NCBI GenBank assembly: GCA_903928225.1
Contig: CAIYPU010000150.1
Location: 1-57,305, forward strand
DNA from: an uncultured Chlorobiaceae bacterium
GTDB lineage: Bacteria; Bacteroidota; Chlorobiia; Chlorobiales; Chlorobiaceae
DNA: 57,305 nt
Reading direction: 5' to 3'
Part shown: positions 23,575-32,173 of the stretch, piece after piece
How positions within the stretch are numbered: the first letter of the stretch is position 1
Layout: the number at the start of each line of letters is the position of its first letter
Translations under genes and position numbers: made by a program
Notes under the pieces: model-generated
Database searches by the model: none
What the model saw: the letters and a program-made list of their open reading frames with translations, nothing else
Told to the model about the DNA's origin: nothing

Positions 23575-25683
23575 ATGTCTGAATTTTCAAGGACGCTCGT
23601 CACTTCAGCCCTTCCCTACGCCAACGGCCCGGTCCACCTCGGCCATCTTGCCGGCGTGTACCTTCCAGCCGATATGTATGTCCGCTACAAGAGGCTCAAG
23701 GGCGATGACGTCATTCACATCGGGGGCTCGGATGAACATGGCGTGCCCATTACGCTGACGGCTGAAAAAGAGGGGATCTCCCCGAAGGACGTCGTTGACC
23801 GCTACCACGGCATGAACCTCGATGCGTTCACGAAATGCGGCATCTCGTTCGATTATTACGGAAGGACCTCTTCGCCGCTTCATCACGAAACGGCACAGGA
23901 CTTTTTCCGCGAGATCGAACAGAAAGGCATTTTCCGGAAAAAATCAGAAAAGCAGTTTTTCGATCCGAAAGCAGGCAGGTTCCTTTCCGACCGGTACGTC
24001 ACGGGGACATGCCCGATCTGCAGCAACACCGAAGCCAACGGCGACCAGTGCGAGCAGTGCGGCACGCACCTGAGCCCGGTCGAGCTGATAAACCCGAAAA
24101 GCAAGCTTTCGGATGCGACCCCGGAACTGCGCGAGACCATGCACTGGTATTTCCCGCTTGGTAGGTTCCAGCCTGCGCTCGAAGCGTTCGTGAACAGCCA
24201 TGAGGAGGACTGGCGCCAGAACGTGGTGAACTATTCACGCACCTGGCTCAGGCAGGGACTGAGCGACCGCGCGATAACCCGTGACCTGAACTGGGGGATC
24301 GCGGTCCCGCTCGACAGCGATGATGCTGCAGGGAAGGTGCTCTATGTCTGGTTCGATGCCGTGCTCGGTTACATCTCGTTCACGAGGGAGTGGGCGGAGC
24401 GCCAGGGAAACCCCGAACTCTGGAAAACCTACTGGCAGGATCCAGGAAGCCGCCTTGTCAACTTTATCGGCAAGGACAACGTGGTTTTCCATACCCTGAT
24501 GTTTCCTGCCATCCTGCTCGCCTGGAACGAAGGCCGCCAGACGAGCATCTACAATCTTGCCGACAATGTTCCCGCCTCGGAGTTCATGAATTTCGAAGGC
24601 CGGAAATTTTCAAAATCACGGAACTATGCAGTCTATCTCGGGGAGTTCCTCGAAAAATTCCCGGCGGATACCCTGAGGTACAGTATCGCCATGAACTACC
24701 CGGAAAGCAAGGATACCGATTTCAGCTGGACCGACTACCAGAACCGGACGAACGGGGAACTTGCCGATACGCTCGGCAACTTCATCAAACGCTCGGTCGA
24801 CTTCACCCGTGCGCGTTTCGACGGCGTGGTGCCGGCCGAATGCACGACGGAAGAGTGGACCTCTCTGGGTATCGACTGGCCGGAAACCCTGAGGCAGCTG
24901 GACGAAGCGTTCGAACAGTTCCATTTCAGGGAAGCCGTTTCGATCGGAATGGATGTGGCTCGTGCGGCAAACCGTTTCCTGACCGGATCGGAGCCCTGGA
25001 AGGTCATCAAAAGCGACCCGGAAGCTGCCGCAAAAACGATGGCGCTATCCCTTAATTTCTGCCATGCGCTCTCCCTGCTGCTTTATCCGGTGATTCCGGA
25101 AACCTGCAACAGGATCCATTCCATGCTCGGGTTTGAAGGCACGCTCGAAGAGCAGTTTGTCAGGGGACGTTCCCTTGTCGATGTTCTCCAGGCCCCTCCG
25201 CTGAAAAAAGGCCACCGGATCGGGGAAAAATCGGAAATCCTGTTCGCCAAACTCGATGACAGCGCCATCGAGCCGGAATTGCGGAAAATCGAGAAACTGC
25301 TTCAGCAGGCCGAAAGAAAAGAAGCGTCGGCTGTAGAGGCGGAGATGGTCTTCAAGCCGGAGATCACGTTCGACGATTTCCTCAAGGTCGATCTGAGGGT
25401 CGCGAAGGTGCTGGCCGCGGAGAAGGTCAAAAAAGCGGGCAAACTGCTGAAACTCCAGCTTCAGGTGGGCGCTTCGACCCGCCAGGTGCTTGCCGGCATC
25501 GCAAAGAACTACACACCGGAAGAGATGGTGGGCAAGAATGTCATCCTTGTCGCCAATCTCGCTCCGCGCAAGATCCGGGACGAGGTTTCCGAAGGGATGG
25601 TCCTTGCCGTCGAGGGCGATGGGGGGGACCTTTTCGTGATCGAGCCATCCGGTACGGAAATAAATGGAAAACAGGTGCAATAA
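23575..25683 (+). CDS. metG: Methionyl-tRNA synthetase with C-terminal tRNA-binding domain
   Basis: A 702-residue class I synthetase charging tRNA-Met. The HIGH box is PYANGPVHLGHLAG, the KMSKS box is present as GRKFSKSRNY, and the zinc knuckle has CPICS...CEQCG (about 142-160). After the anticodon-binding helical domain a C-terminal EMAP/Trbp111-like domain begins near residue 595 (FDDFLKVDLRVAKVLAAEKV... GMVLA), which allows dimerisation and non-specific tRNA binding. The gene lies directly before the initiator tRNA, its own substrate. Confidence 0.97.
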   Translation: MSEFSRTLVTSALPYANGPVHLGHLAGVYLPADMYVRYKRLKGDDVIHIGGSDEHGVPITLTAEKEGISPKDVVDRYHGMNLDAFTKCGISFDYYGRTSSPLHHETAQDFFREIEQKGIFRKKSEKQFFDPKAGRFLSDRYVTGTCPICSNTEANGDQCEQCGTHLSPVELINPKSKLSDATPELRETMHWYFPLGRFQPALEAFVNSHEEDWRQNVVNYSRTWLRQGLSDRAITRDLNWGIAVPLDSDDAAGKVLYVWFDAVLGYISFTREWAERQGNPELWKTYWQDPGSRLVNFIGKDNVVFHTLMFPAILLAWNEGRQTSIYNLADNVPASEFMNFEGRKFSKSRNYAVYLGEFLEKFPADTLRYSIAMNYPESKDTDFSWTDYQNRTNGELADTLGNFIKRSVDFTRARFDGVVPAECTTEEWTSLGIDWPETLRQLDEAFEQFHFREAVSIGMDVARAANRFLTGSEPWKVIKSDPEAAAKTMALSLNFCHALSLLLYPVIPETCNRIHSMLGFEGTLEEQFVRGRSLVDVLQAPPLKKGHRIGEKSEILFAKLDDSAIEPELRKIEKLLQQAERKEASAVEAEMVFKPEITFDDFLKVDLRVAKVLAAEKVKKAGKLLKLQLQVGASTRQVLAGIAKNYTPEEMVGKNVILVANLAPRKIRDEVSEGMVLAVEGDGGDLFVIEPSGTEINGKQVQ

Positions 25684-25687
25684 ATAG

Positions 25688-25715
25688 TTGCAAAAGAATA
25701 TTTATTGCTTATATT
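25688..25715 (+). promoter_or_regulatory. Promoter candidate for the initiator tRNA
   Basis: TTGCAA at 25688-25693 and TATATT at 25710-25715 are separated by 16 bp, and the tRNA begins 13 bp after the -10. The spacing and position fit a sigma-70-type promoter immediately upstream of a stable RNA gene. It overlaps the region just after the metG stop. Confidence 0.6.
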
Positions 25716-25728
25716 AGACGCATTACAT

Positions 25729-25801
<73 letters not shown>

Positions 25802-25805
25802 CAAG

Positions 25806-25836
25806 AAAAACCGCCGCAAGCCGGCGGTTTTTTTTT
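25806..25836 (+). terminator. Intrinsic terminator after the initiator tRNA
   Basis: AAAAACCGCCG-CAAGC-CGGCGGTTTTTTTTT: a 6-bp GC stem extended by A-T pairs, a 5-nt loop and a run of nine T. It begins 4 nt after the tRNA end and separates the tRNA from the DUF1343 gene. Confidence 0.93.
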
Positions 25837-25947
25837 GCCCTTCAGTTCGTTTTTCACCGCCCCTCCTTATTTTACCACTGCAGCACAACCGTATTAGGCC
25901 ATACTGCCGGAGAGAGCATCCGGATTTATCCAGTTCATGCTAAAGAG

Positions 25948-27210
25948 ATGAGAGCAAATGTTTACCTGTTACGGGACCTGGTTAGGCGCCGGGAGCTTCG
26001 CTTTTCAGCGATTTTCGCCCTATTTCTTTTCCTCTCCCTGTCATGCCCGTTCTCCGTATCGGGAAGCCCCCTGTCCCTTGGGATTGACCGGCTCGAAGCG
26101 TCGCATTTCAGTGAGCTCAGGGGGAAGAGGGTCGGGCTGATAACCAACCGGGCAGGGGTTACCGGAAAGGGCGAGGCGGACTATATCGCCATGCTGAGGG
26201 GAGGAGTGTCCCTGCAGTTCCTCATGGCGCCGGAACACGGTTTTTCAGCCGATATAGAGGCGGGTCGGGCTGTCGGGCCTGCCACCGCAGCGGGCTCCCT
26301 TCCGATCCATTCACTGTACGGGGAGTCGAAAAAGCCCGATGAAAAGCTGCTCGGGACGATCGATATCCTGCTGTTCGACCTTCAGGACGTCGGTACCCGC
26401 TGTTATACCTACATTTCCACCATGAAAAACGCCATGGAAGCGTGCGGCAAGACAGGAACCGCTTTCATGGTGCTCGACCGGCCGAACCCCGTCATTCCCC
26501 TTCGCGCTGAGGGATTCATGGTCGCTACGGGGTACGGCTCTTTTGTCGGGGCGGTCGATGTGCCTTTCGTGCATTCGATGACCGTGGGTGAAATCGCGAT
26601 CTACCTGAAGAACCGCTTCTATCCGCATCTCGACCTGCGAGTAATTCCCATGCAGGGGTATTCGAGGGGCCGGTTTGCCGACGAATATCCCGATATGCCG
26701 TTCGTTTCCCCTTCGCCGAATATCCGGAACGTCGAAACGGCGATTCTCTATCCGGCCCTTGTGTTTCTCGAAGGAACATCGGTCAGCGAAGGGCGGGGGA
26801 GCGATGCCCCGTTCCGGCAGTTCGGGGCCCCGTTCATCGACAGCAGGAAGTTCCTGTCTGAACTTGCGACCTTCAGGCTCGAAGGGATGGTTGCCGATAC
26901 GGTCTCCTTCGTTCCCGCATCGGACAAGTTCAAAGGAGTTGCCTGCCATGGGCTGAAGCTCCGGGTCACCGACAGGAAAGCCTTCAGCCCTTTCAGGACG
27001 GCGGCCGCGATCATGCTATCCCTCCACAAACTCTATCCAGACAAGATCGCCTTCGGGGATAAGGGCGCTTTTTTCGACAAGCTTGCAGGAACGCCCCGGT
27101 TCAGGAAAATGATCGTTCAACAGAAGCCGCTGGAAGCCATCATGCGGGAGAGTTCGGAAGAAGTGGCGACCTTCAGGCGGTCTCGGGCGGTGACGCTGCT
27201 CTATCCCTGA
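25948..27210 (+). CDS. Exported DUF1343 protein (NamZ-like exo-beta-N-acetylmuramidase)
   Basis: A 420-residue protein from the ATG at 25948. It has a basic N-region and hydrophobic signal (LRFSAIFALFLFLSLSC) and DUF1343 motifs: LGKRVGLITN-like RGKRVGLITNRAGV, APEHGFSADIEAG, LLFDLQDVGTRCYTYIST, VLDRPNPV and LEGTSVSEGRGSDAPF. The family founder NamZ of Bacillus removes terminal MurNAc from peptidoglycan fragments, so a periplasmic cell-wall recycling role is likely. The Cys near residue 33 sits in a poor lipobox, so lipidation is uncertain. The gene ends only 7 bp before the convergent methyltransferase gene. Confidence 0.87.
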   Translation: MRANVYLLRDLVRRRELRFSAIFALFLFLSLSCPFSVSGSPLSLGIDRLEASHFSELRGKRVGLITNRAGVTGKGEADYIAMLRGGVSLQFLMAPEHGFSADIEAGRAVGPATAAGSLPIHSLYGESKKPDEKLLGTIDILLFDLQDVGTRCYTYISTMKNAMEACGKTGTAFMVLDRPNPVIPLRAEGFMVATGYGSFVGAVDVPFVHSMTVGEIAIYLKNRFYPHLDLRVIPMQGYSRGRFADEYPDMPFVSPSPNIRNVETAILYPALVFLEGTSVSEGRGSDAPFRQFGAPFIDSRKFLSELATFRLEGMVADTVSFVPASDKFKGVACHGLKLRVTDRKAFSPFRTAAAIMLSLHKLYPDKIAFGDKGAFFDKLAGTPRFRKMIVQQKPLEAIMRESSEEVATFRRSRAVTLLYP

Positions 27211-27217
27211 AAGGTGT

Positions 27218-28336
27218 TCAGCGGGGGATGTTCGTTTTTTCCATAAGGCCGTTCCTCGAAAGCAGGACCTGCCAGAGGTGGATGAATCGGGCCCTGAAAG
27301 CGCCCGAGCAGCTTAGCAGGTAGTAACGCCACATCCTCCGGAACTCTTCGCTGTACCGTGAGCGCAGCGAACGCCAGTTCCTTTCGAAATTGTCGTTCCA
27401 GGCTTTCAGGGTAAGCGCATAATCCCACGAAAAGACATGCCAGTCCTCGAGCGTGAAGAGGGTTTCGTATGCCCTGGTGATCTGGCTTGCGCAGGGGATC
27501 ATGGAATTCGGGAAAATGTAGCGGCTTATCCAGGGGTCCACCGAAGTACAGGGAAGGTTGCCGCCGATCGTGTGCAGGAGGGTCAATCCACCCTGTTTCA
27601 GGCACCTGCGGACGGTTTCGAAGTAGGTATGGTAGTTCTTGTAGCCCACATGTTCGAACATGCCGATGGAGTATATCCTGTCGAATTCGCCTTTCTGGTT
27701 CCTGTAGTCCATAAGCTCGATGGTGACCGGGAACCCTCTGCAGTATTTCCTTGCCAGTTCTGCCTGTTCGCTCGATACCGTGCTGCCTGTTACGGTAACG
27801 CCGTAATGTTCCGCGGCGAACCTTGCCGCGCCTCCCCAGCCGCAGCCGATATCGAGGATATGCATGCCCGGCCGGAGCATGAGTTTACGGAAGACCAGGT
27901 GCAATTTGGCTTCCTGTGCTTCATCGAGGGTAGATGCATCTTTCCAGTATCCGCAGCTGTAGATCATTCTCCTGTCCAGCATGGCCTCGAACATGTCGTT
28001 TCCGGTATTGTAGTGTTTTTCTCCGACGGTGAAGGCCCTCGAAGGCTGCTGGAAGTTGAAGAAAGCAGCGGCATACCTGCCGATGAGCATGGCGGCGGAA
28101 CAGACCTTCTCATTGGCTCTGGAGATGAGGAGACGGAAAAAGAACTCGTCGAGGGCATCGCAATCCCAGTAACCGGCCATATAGGTCTCTCCGAGCCCCA
28201 TGTTCGCCTCGGTGATCGTGCGGCGGTATACGATGGGGTTGTGGATCCGGATATCCCACGGCCGGGATCCTCCTATCACGATATCGGCGGGTTCAAAGAT
28301 CCGCTCGAGCTGTTTTCTGAAGAAGTCGCCGAACAT
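27218..28336 (-). CDS. Cyclopropane-fatty-acyl-phospholipid synthase-like methyltransferase (copy 1)
   Basis: A 372-residue SAM-dependent methyltransferase of the CFA/mycolic acid synthase family. It shows the N-terminal substrate-entry region (WDIRIHNPIVYRRTI, ETYMAGYWDCDALDEFF), YNTGNDMFEAMLD, the SAM site HILDIGCGWGGAARFAA and YSIGMFEHVGYKNYHTYF. I chose the ATG at 28336, which has AAGGA upstream. It is the downstream member of a tandem pair, 31 bp after copy 2, to which it is closely similar along its whole length and identical in size. The product would modify unsaturated acyl chains of membrane phospholipids. Confidence 0.9.
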   Translation of the reverse strand: MFGDFFRKQLERIFEPADIVIGGSRPWDIRIHNPIVYRRTITEANMGLGETYMAGYWDCDALDEFFFRLLISRANEKVCSAAMLIGRYAAAFFNFQQPSRAFTVGEKHYNTGNDMFEAMLDRRMIYSCGYWKDASTLDEAQEAKLHLVFRKLMLRPGMHILDIGCGWGGAARFAAEHYGVTVTGSTVSSEQAELARKYCRGFPVTIELMDYRNQKGEFDRIYSIGMFEHVGYKNYHTYFETVRRCLKQGGLTLLHTIGGNLPCTSVDPWISRYIFPNSMIPCASQITRAYETLFTLEDWHVFSWDYALTLKAWNDNFERNWRSLRSRYSEEFRRMWRYYLLSCSGAFRARFIHLWQVLLSRNGLMEKTNIPR

Positions 28337-28367
28337 TGTCCTTGAGCTTCTGTTTTCTGTCGTACCG

Positions 28368-29486
28368 TTATCTGGGGACCATGAACGTCCCTTCGATGCC
28401 CCTGCGGGAAAAAAGAAGCTGCCAGAGCTGAACGTTCCTTGCCCGGAAAGACCCGGCAGCGCTGAGCAGGTAGTATCGCCACATCCGCCCGAAGCGCTCG
28501 TCGTACCGGTGGGCGAGCTGCGGCAGGTGCTTTTCCACATTGTCGTTCCAGGCTTTCAGCGTTCGGCAGTAGTCGTGTCCGAACGAGTGCCAGTCTTCGA
28601 GCACAAGGAGGCTTTCGGCTGCAGCGGTGATGTGGTTTGCCGAGGGCAGCATCGAATTGGGAAAGATGTATTTGCTTGTCCAGGGATCGGTATTGCTTCT
28701 CGAACGGTTGCTCCCGATCGTGTGCAGGAGGAACAGGCCGTCCGGAGCCAGGCTTTCCCTGACCGTATGGAAGTATTTCCGGTAATTCTTCACGCCGACA
28801 TGCTCGAACATGCCGATGGAATAAATACGGTCGTACGTTCCGGAGATATCACGGTAATCCATGAGCCTGATGCGGACCGGAAGCCCCGAACAATATTCTT
28901 CGGCAAGTTTCGCCTGTTCGCCGGATATTGTGACCCCTGTTACGTTCACGCCGTACTTTTCCGCAGCATACCTTGCCGCCCCGCCCCATCCGCATCCGAT
29001 TTCGAGGATGTTCATTCCCGGCAGCAGCATGAGTTTTCGGAAAACAAGGTCCAGTTTGGCTTCCTGCGCTTCGTCGAGACTGGCGGCATCTTTCCAGTAA
29101 CCGCAGCTGTAGATCATCCTGCGGTCGAGCATGGCCCGGTAAAGATCGTTGCCGATGTCGTAATGAACCTCGCCTACGGTAAAGGAGCGTTTCGGGTTCT
29201 GGAGATTTAAGGCTTTGCCGATAAGGCCGTTGATGAAGCGCGGTATGCCGGACACCTGTTTTTCGACTCCCGCCCTGAGGATGCGGTAGAAAAATTCGTC
29301 GAGCTCCGGGCAGTCCCACCAGCCGTCCATGTATGATTCACCGGCGCCAAGATGCGCTTCGGCAAGGACGCGGCGGTAAAACCGGTCGTCATGGACCGCA
29401 ATGTCCCACGGTTCGTGACCGTTAATGGTGATCCCTGCACCTGAAAAGAGCTGCTTCACCCGTTGCCTGAAGAAAAACCCGGCCAT
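28368..29486 (-). CDS. Cyclopropane-fatty-acyl-phospholipid synthase-like methyltransferase (copy 2)
   Basis: A 372-residue paralogue of the adjacent gene with the same domain order: WDIAVHDDRFYRRVL, ESYMDGWWDCPELDEFF, YDIGNDLYRAMLDRRMIYSCG, NILEIGCGWGGAARYAAEKYG and SIGMFEHVGVKNYRKYF. It is upstream in the pair, so both are probably co-transcribed. Differences cluster in the N-terminal acyl-binding region and the C-terminal third, consistent with separate substrates or regulation after duplication. No Shine-Dalgarno is obvious before its ATG. Confidence 0.9.
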   Translation of the reverse strand: MAGFFFRQRVKQLFSGAGITINGHEPWDIAVHDDRFYRRVLAEAHLGAGESYMDGWWDCPELDEFFYRILRAGVEKQVSGIPRFINGLIGKALNLQNPKRSFTVGEVHYDIGNDLYRAMLDRRMIYSCGYWKDAASLDEAQEAKLDLVFRKLMLLPGMNILEIGCGWGGAARYAAEKYGVNVTGVTISGEQAKLAEEYCSGLPVRIRLMDYRDISGTYDRIYSIGMFEHVGVKNYRKYFHTVRESLAPDGLFLLHTIGSNRSRSNTDPWTSKYIFPNSMLPSANHITAAAESLLVLEDWHSFGHDYCRTLKAWNDNVEKHLPQLAHRYDERFGRMWRYYLLSAAGSFRARNVQLWQLLFSRRGIEGTFMVPR

Positions 29487-29676
29487 GCTCGCTGGTTTAC
29501 TGGTTGTTATCCCGGAGCGACAATGTTTTTCCGCAAACTGCTGAAATGAAGGAACCGCAACGGCTTGGTCCCCGTTGCACTGAAACGTAAAAAAACTATA
29601 ACACTGTTTTCATGCCATATCGTTCATCCTGCCGGATGGAGCGCCGGCGGCAAAGGCGGGGACAGGTGCGGTATTT

Positions 29677-30270
29677 TTATTCAGCCTCTTCTGATTTTTT
29701 CGGACGGCCTCTTTTTTTGGCGGAAGGTTCTTTTTCGGCGGGTGCGGGGGCTTGCGCGGATTCATCCTCTTCTTCATCCGTGTCGTCTCTGTCTGTCATG
29801 ACATCATCGAGATGTTCATCATGCAGGTCGGGTACAGGAATGATGTCGATGTCGTCGCACAGTTCGTCGATCGGCTCATAGGCCTGCGGCTGCGCTTTGG
29901 CTTTTCCGCCCCGTTTGCTTTTCATCGCAGGCTCGACGAGCGTCATCACCTCATTGATGGATGCGAAAATATAGAGCTGTTTATCGAGGTTGGTGAGTTT
30001 GAGAAGGTCCTTGATCTGCTGGCAGAGGGATACGAAAATGGCGAGCCCGTGTGATTCGTTCGCCATCTGATGAGTGAGGAGCATCGAGCTTATGCCGTTC
30101 GAATCGATGGCCTTGACTTGCGAGAAATCGACAATGATGTTTTTGCTGTTCTCCCTGCCGACCAGGTTCTGGATTGACTCACGGAATGATTCGCCATGTC
30201 GGAAGTCAAACACTTCTTCCTCGATTTTCAGAATGGTTAACTCTTTTCGGGTTGTTACGGAGCATTTCAT
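29677..30270 (-). CDS. STAS-domain protein with acidic linker and AT-hook-like C-terminus
   Basis: A 197-residue protein. Residues 1-112 form a STAS domain of the anti-sigma-factor-antagonist type (SKNIIVDFSQVKAIDSNGISSMLL, with the possible phosphoacceptor Ser57, and the LKLTNLDKQLYIFASINEVM ending). A basic linker (KSKRGGKAKAQ) is followed by a strongly acidic stretch (about 135-170) and a tail KKRGRPKKSEEAE, whose RGRP core flanked by Lys matches an AT-hook minor-groove binding motif. No anti-sigma kinase or phosphatase gene is adjacent. The gene is monocistronic, with 190 bp to copy 2 of the methyltransferase pair. Confidence 0.8.
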   Translation of the reverse strand: MKCSVTTRKELTILKIEEEVFDFRHGESFRESIQNLVGRENSKNIIVDFSQVKAIDSNGISSMLLTHQMANESHGLAIFVSLCQQIKDLLKLTNLDKQLYIFASINEVMTLVEPAMKSKRGGKAKAQPQAYEPIDELCDDIDIIPVPDLHDEHLDDVMTDRDDTDEEEDESAQAPAPAEKEPSAKKRGRPKKSEEAE

Positions 30271-30602
30271 GGCAAAACTCTGCTTTAAAACCTGTAATAC
30301 GTTACTGACAAGCCTGCGGTAACCGTTGCGGATGCGAAGCGGTTCCTGCCGTTTGCGGCAGAAAAGTGCTGCACCGGACCGGGGTTTGACTTTTCATCGA
30401 GAACGAGCTTCAACCGGTTTCCGTCACTCCTGCCGGAAGCGGAGAAGCGGGAGCCCCGCCTGAACGGGGAAGAAAACGGTAATGCTTCTTTCAGTAAAGG
30501 TTATCAATACCAAAGGTAAAAAAAAAGCCCCGAGACATTATTTTTTAATCAATGTCTGAAAATTTCCTGATTTCTGCGGAAAATTCCAGTAGAGTCGCTT
30601 TT
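30271..30602. other. Intergenic region between miaA and the STAS gene
   Basis: About 330 bp holding no gene. It should contain the promoter of the STAS gene (minus strand) near 30.3-30.4 kb and a terminator-like structure for the miaA operon at 30519-30557. A GC-rich stretch at 30300-30470 has several short inverted repeats (for example CCGTTTGCGGC) but no clear named element. Confidence 0.4.
30519..30557 (-). terminator. Terminator-like structure after miaA
   Basis: On the minus strand AGACATT and AATGTCT (complements of 30551-30557 and 30533-30539) can pair around an 11-nt AT-rich loop. They are followed by CGGGGC and a run of nine T (complement of 30518-30526). The stem is weak and the T-run is displaced by six bases, so this is only a candidate terminator for the symporter-maf-miaA operon. 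Confidence 0.4.
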
Positions 30603-31577
30603 TCACCTGCCAGGTGAATGAATGATCTGACAGTCCCGGACGAGGCGCCCGACAAGCTTCCTGAAATCATCTTCGTTTTGCGGCGCGGCGGTCCAGTTGA
30701 CCTGGAGTGTATTGCTGAAAAAGGTGATCTGCCGTTTCGCATAGTTGCGCGTATGCTGTTTTATCAGTTCAATTGCCTCGGTGAGCCCGCATCTGCCTTC
30801 AAAGCAGGCGAACAGCTCCTGGTAACCCACCGAGCGGAGCGCCTGGCTCTTTCGTTCGGCGATGAGGTGGGGATATTTGTTGTACAGCAGTTCCGCTTCT
30901 TCAGCAAGCCCGGATTCAATCATCCCCTGAGTCCGTCGGTTGATGCGGTCATACAGCTGACTGCGGGGCGTTGAAAGTCCAAAGGTGACGAACCTGAGGC
31001 CATCCTGCCGGTTTTTTCCGCGGGAGCGCAGTTCCGTGACGGTCAGGCCGGTTATCTCGATGATTTCCAGGCTCCTCACCAGGCGTTGGGTTTTCGATGC
31101 ATCGAGGGTTGCCGCCTGCTCGGGATCCAGTTCAAGCAGTTTTTCATACAGGTATTCCTTCCCGAAACATTCCAGTTCATCCTGCAGCCTTTCCCTGATG
31201 ACGGGGTTCCCTTCGGGAAGATCGGCGAACCCTTCCAGGAGGCCCTGAAGGTAGAGGGTGGAACCTCCGGCCACGATTGCCGGTTTGCCGCGTCCGAGGA
31301 TATCCCTGATCCTTTTCTGGGCTTCGAGGGCGAACTGTCCGGCAGTGAAGGGCTCTCCGATGTTTTTCTCGTCGATGAAATGGTGGGGAACTGCGTGAAG
31401 TTCGGATGGTGATGGCTTTGCAGCGCCGATGTCGAGTTCGCGGTAGATCTGCCGTGAGTCGGCCGAAACGATTTCTCCTCCGGTGCGCAAGGCAATCTCG
31501 AAAGCGAGCTTCGACTTCCCTGAAGCTGTCGGTCCGACGATAACAAGCACCGGAGGGTATGCGGGATCGGAGGCCAT
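30603..31577 (-). CDS. miaA: tRNA dimethylallyltransferase
   Basis: A 324-residue enzyme adding dimethylallyl to A37 of UNN-reading tRNAs. The P-loop GPTASGKSKLAFEIALRTG, the SADSRQIYRELDIGAAKPS segment, HHFIDEKN, VAGGSTLYLQGLLEG and the late RNYAKRQITFFSN are diagnostic. It is 10 bp downstream of maf in the same operon. Confidence 0.96.
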   Translation of the reverse strand: MASDPAYPPVLVIVGPTASGKSKLAFEIALRTGGEIVSADSRQIYRELDIGAAKPSPSELHAVPHHFIDEKNIGEPFTAGQFALEAQKRIRDILGRGKPAIVAGGSTLYLQGLLEGFADLPEGNPVIRERLQDELECFGKEYLYEKLLELDPEQAATLDASKTQRLVRSLEIIEITGLTVTELRSRGKNRQDGLRFVTFGLSTPRSQLYDRINRRTQGMIESGLAEEAELLYNKYPHLIAERKSQALRSVGYQELFACFEGRCGLTEAIELIKQHTRNYAKRQITFFSNTLQVNWTAAPQNEDDFRKLVGRLVRDCQIIHSPGR

Positions 31578-31587
31578 TTTCTTCCTT

Positions 31588-32163
31588 TCAGCTGAAAAAC
31601 GGTTTCATTGCCCTGCATACGCTCGAAAGGGGCAGGCCCACGACGTTGTAGTAGCACCCGTCGATCCTCCTGACATGACAGGCCATAAGCGGGTCCTGTA
31701 TTCCGTAGGAACCGGCTTTGTCGAAGGGCTTGACGGTATGAAGGTAACGGGTGATCTCGTCTGCCGTTATGGGTTCGAACTCGACTTCCGTTGAGACACA
31801 CTCCGCAACGGAGGTGTCTGCAGAAAGCAGTGCGAAGCCGGTGCAGACCCTGTGTTTCCTGTTCTGGAGGCTCCGGAGCATCTCGAACGCTTCATCGAAA
31901 TTTCCGGGTTTCCCGAGCACCTTCCCGTCGAGGACAACCACGGTATCGGCTGCGAGAATGAGAACCGCTTCGTTCCCAAGGAGATGGGATGCTGCAGAGG
32001 CTTTTTCAAGGGCTATGCGTCTGACGTTCTCTTCCAGGGAAAACCCCGGATCGAAGATTTCCGGGGTGTCGATGTGGACTGTTTCGAAAGGGAGCATCGC
32101 GAGCGAGAGGATCTCCCTGCGCCTCGGGGATTGAGACGCGAGAACGAGAAGCGGTTTCGGCAT
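31588..32163 (-). CDS. maf: Maf-family nucleotide pyrophosphatase
   Basis: A 191-residue Maf protein hydrolysing non-canonical or canonical nucleoside triphosphates (house-cleaning or septum-related). LVLASQSPRRREIL is the conserved N-terminal site, ILAADTVVVLDGKVLGKP the catalytic core, and DKAGSYGIQDPL the C-terminal motif. It is sandwiched between the sodium symporter and miaA with 10-bp gaps on both sides. Confidence 0.95.
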   Translation of the reverse strand: MPKPLLVLASQSPRRREILSLAMLPFETVHIDTPEIFDPGFSLEENVRRIALEKASAASHLLGNEAVLILAADTVVVLDGKVLGKPGNFDEAFEMLRSLQNRKHRVCTGFALLSADTSVAECVSTEVEFEPITADEITRYLHTVKPFDKAGSYGIQDPLMACHVRRIDGCYYNVVGLPLSSVCRAMKPFFS

Positions 32164-32173
32164 GGTTCGGTTA

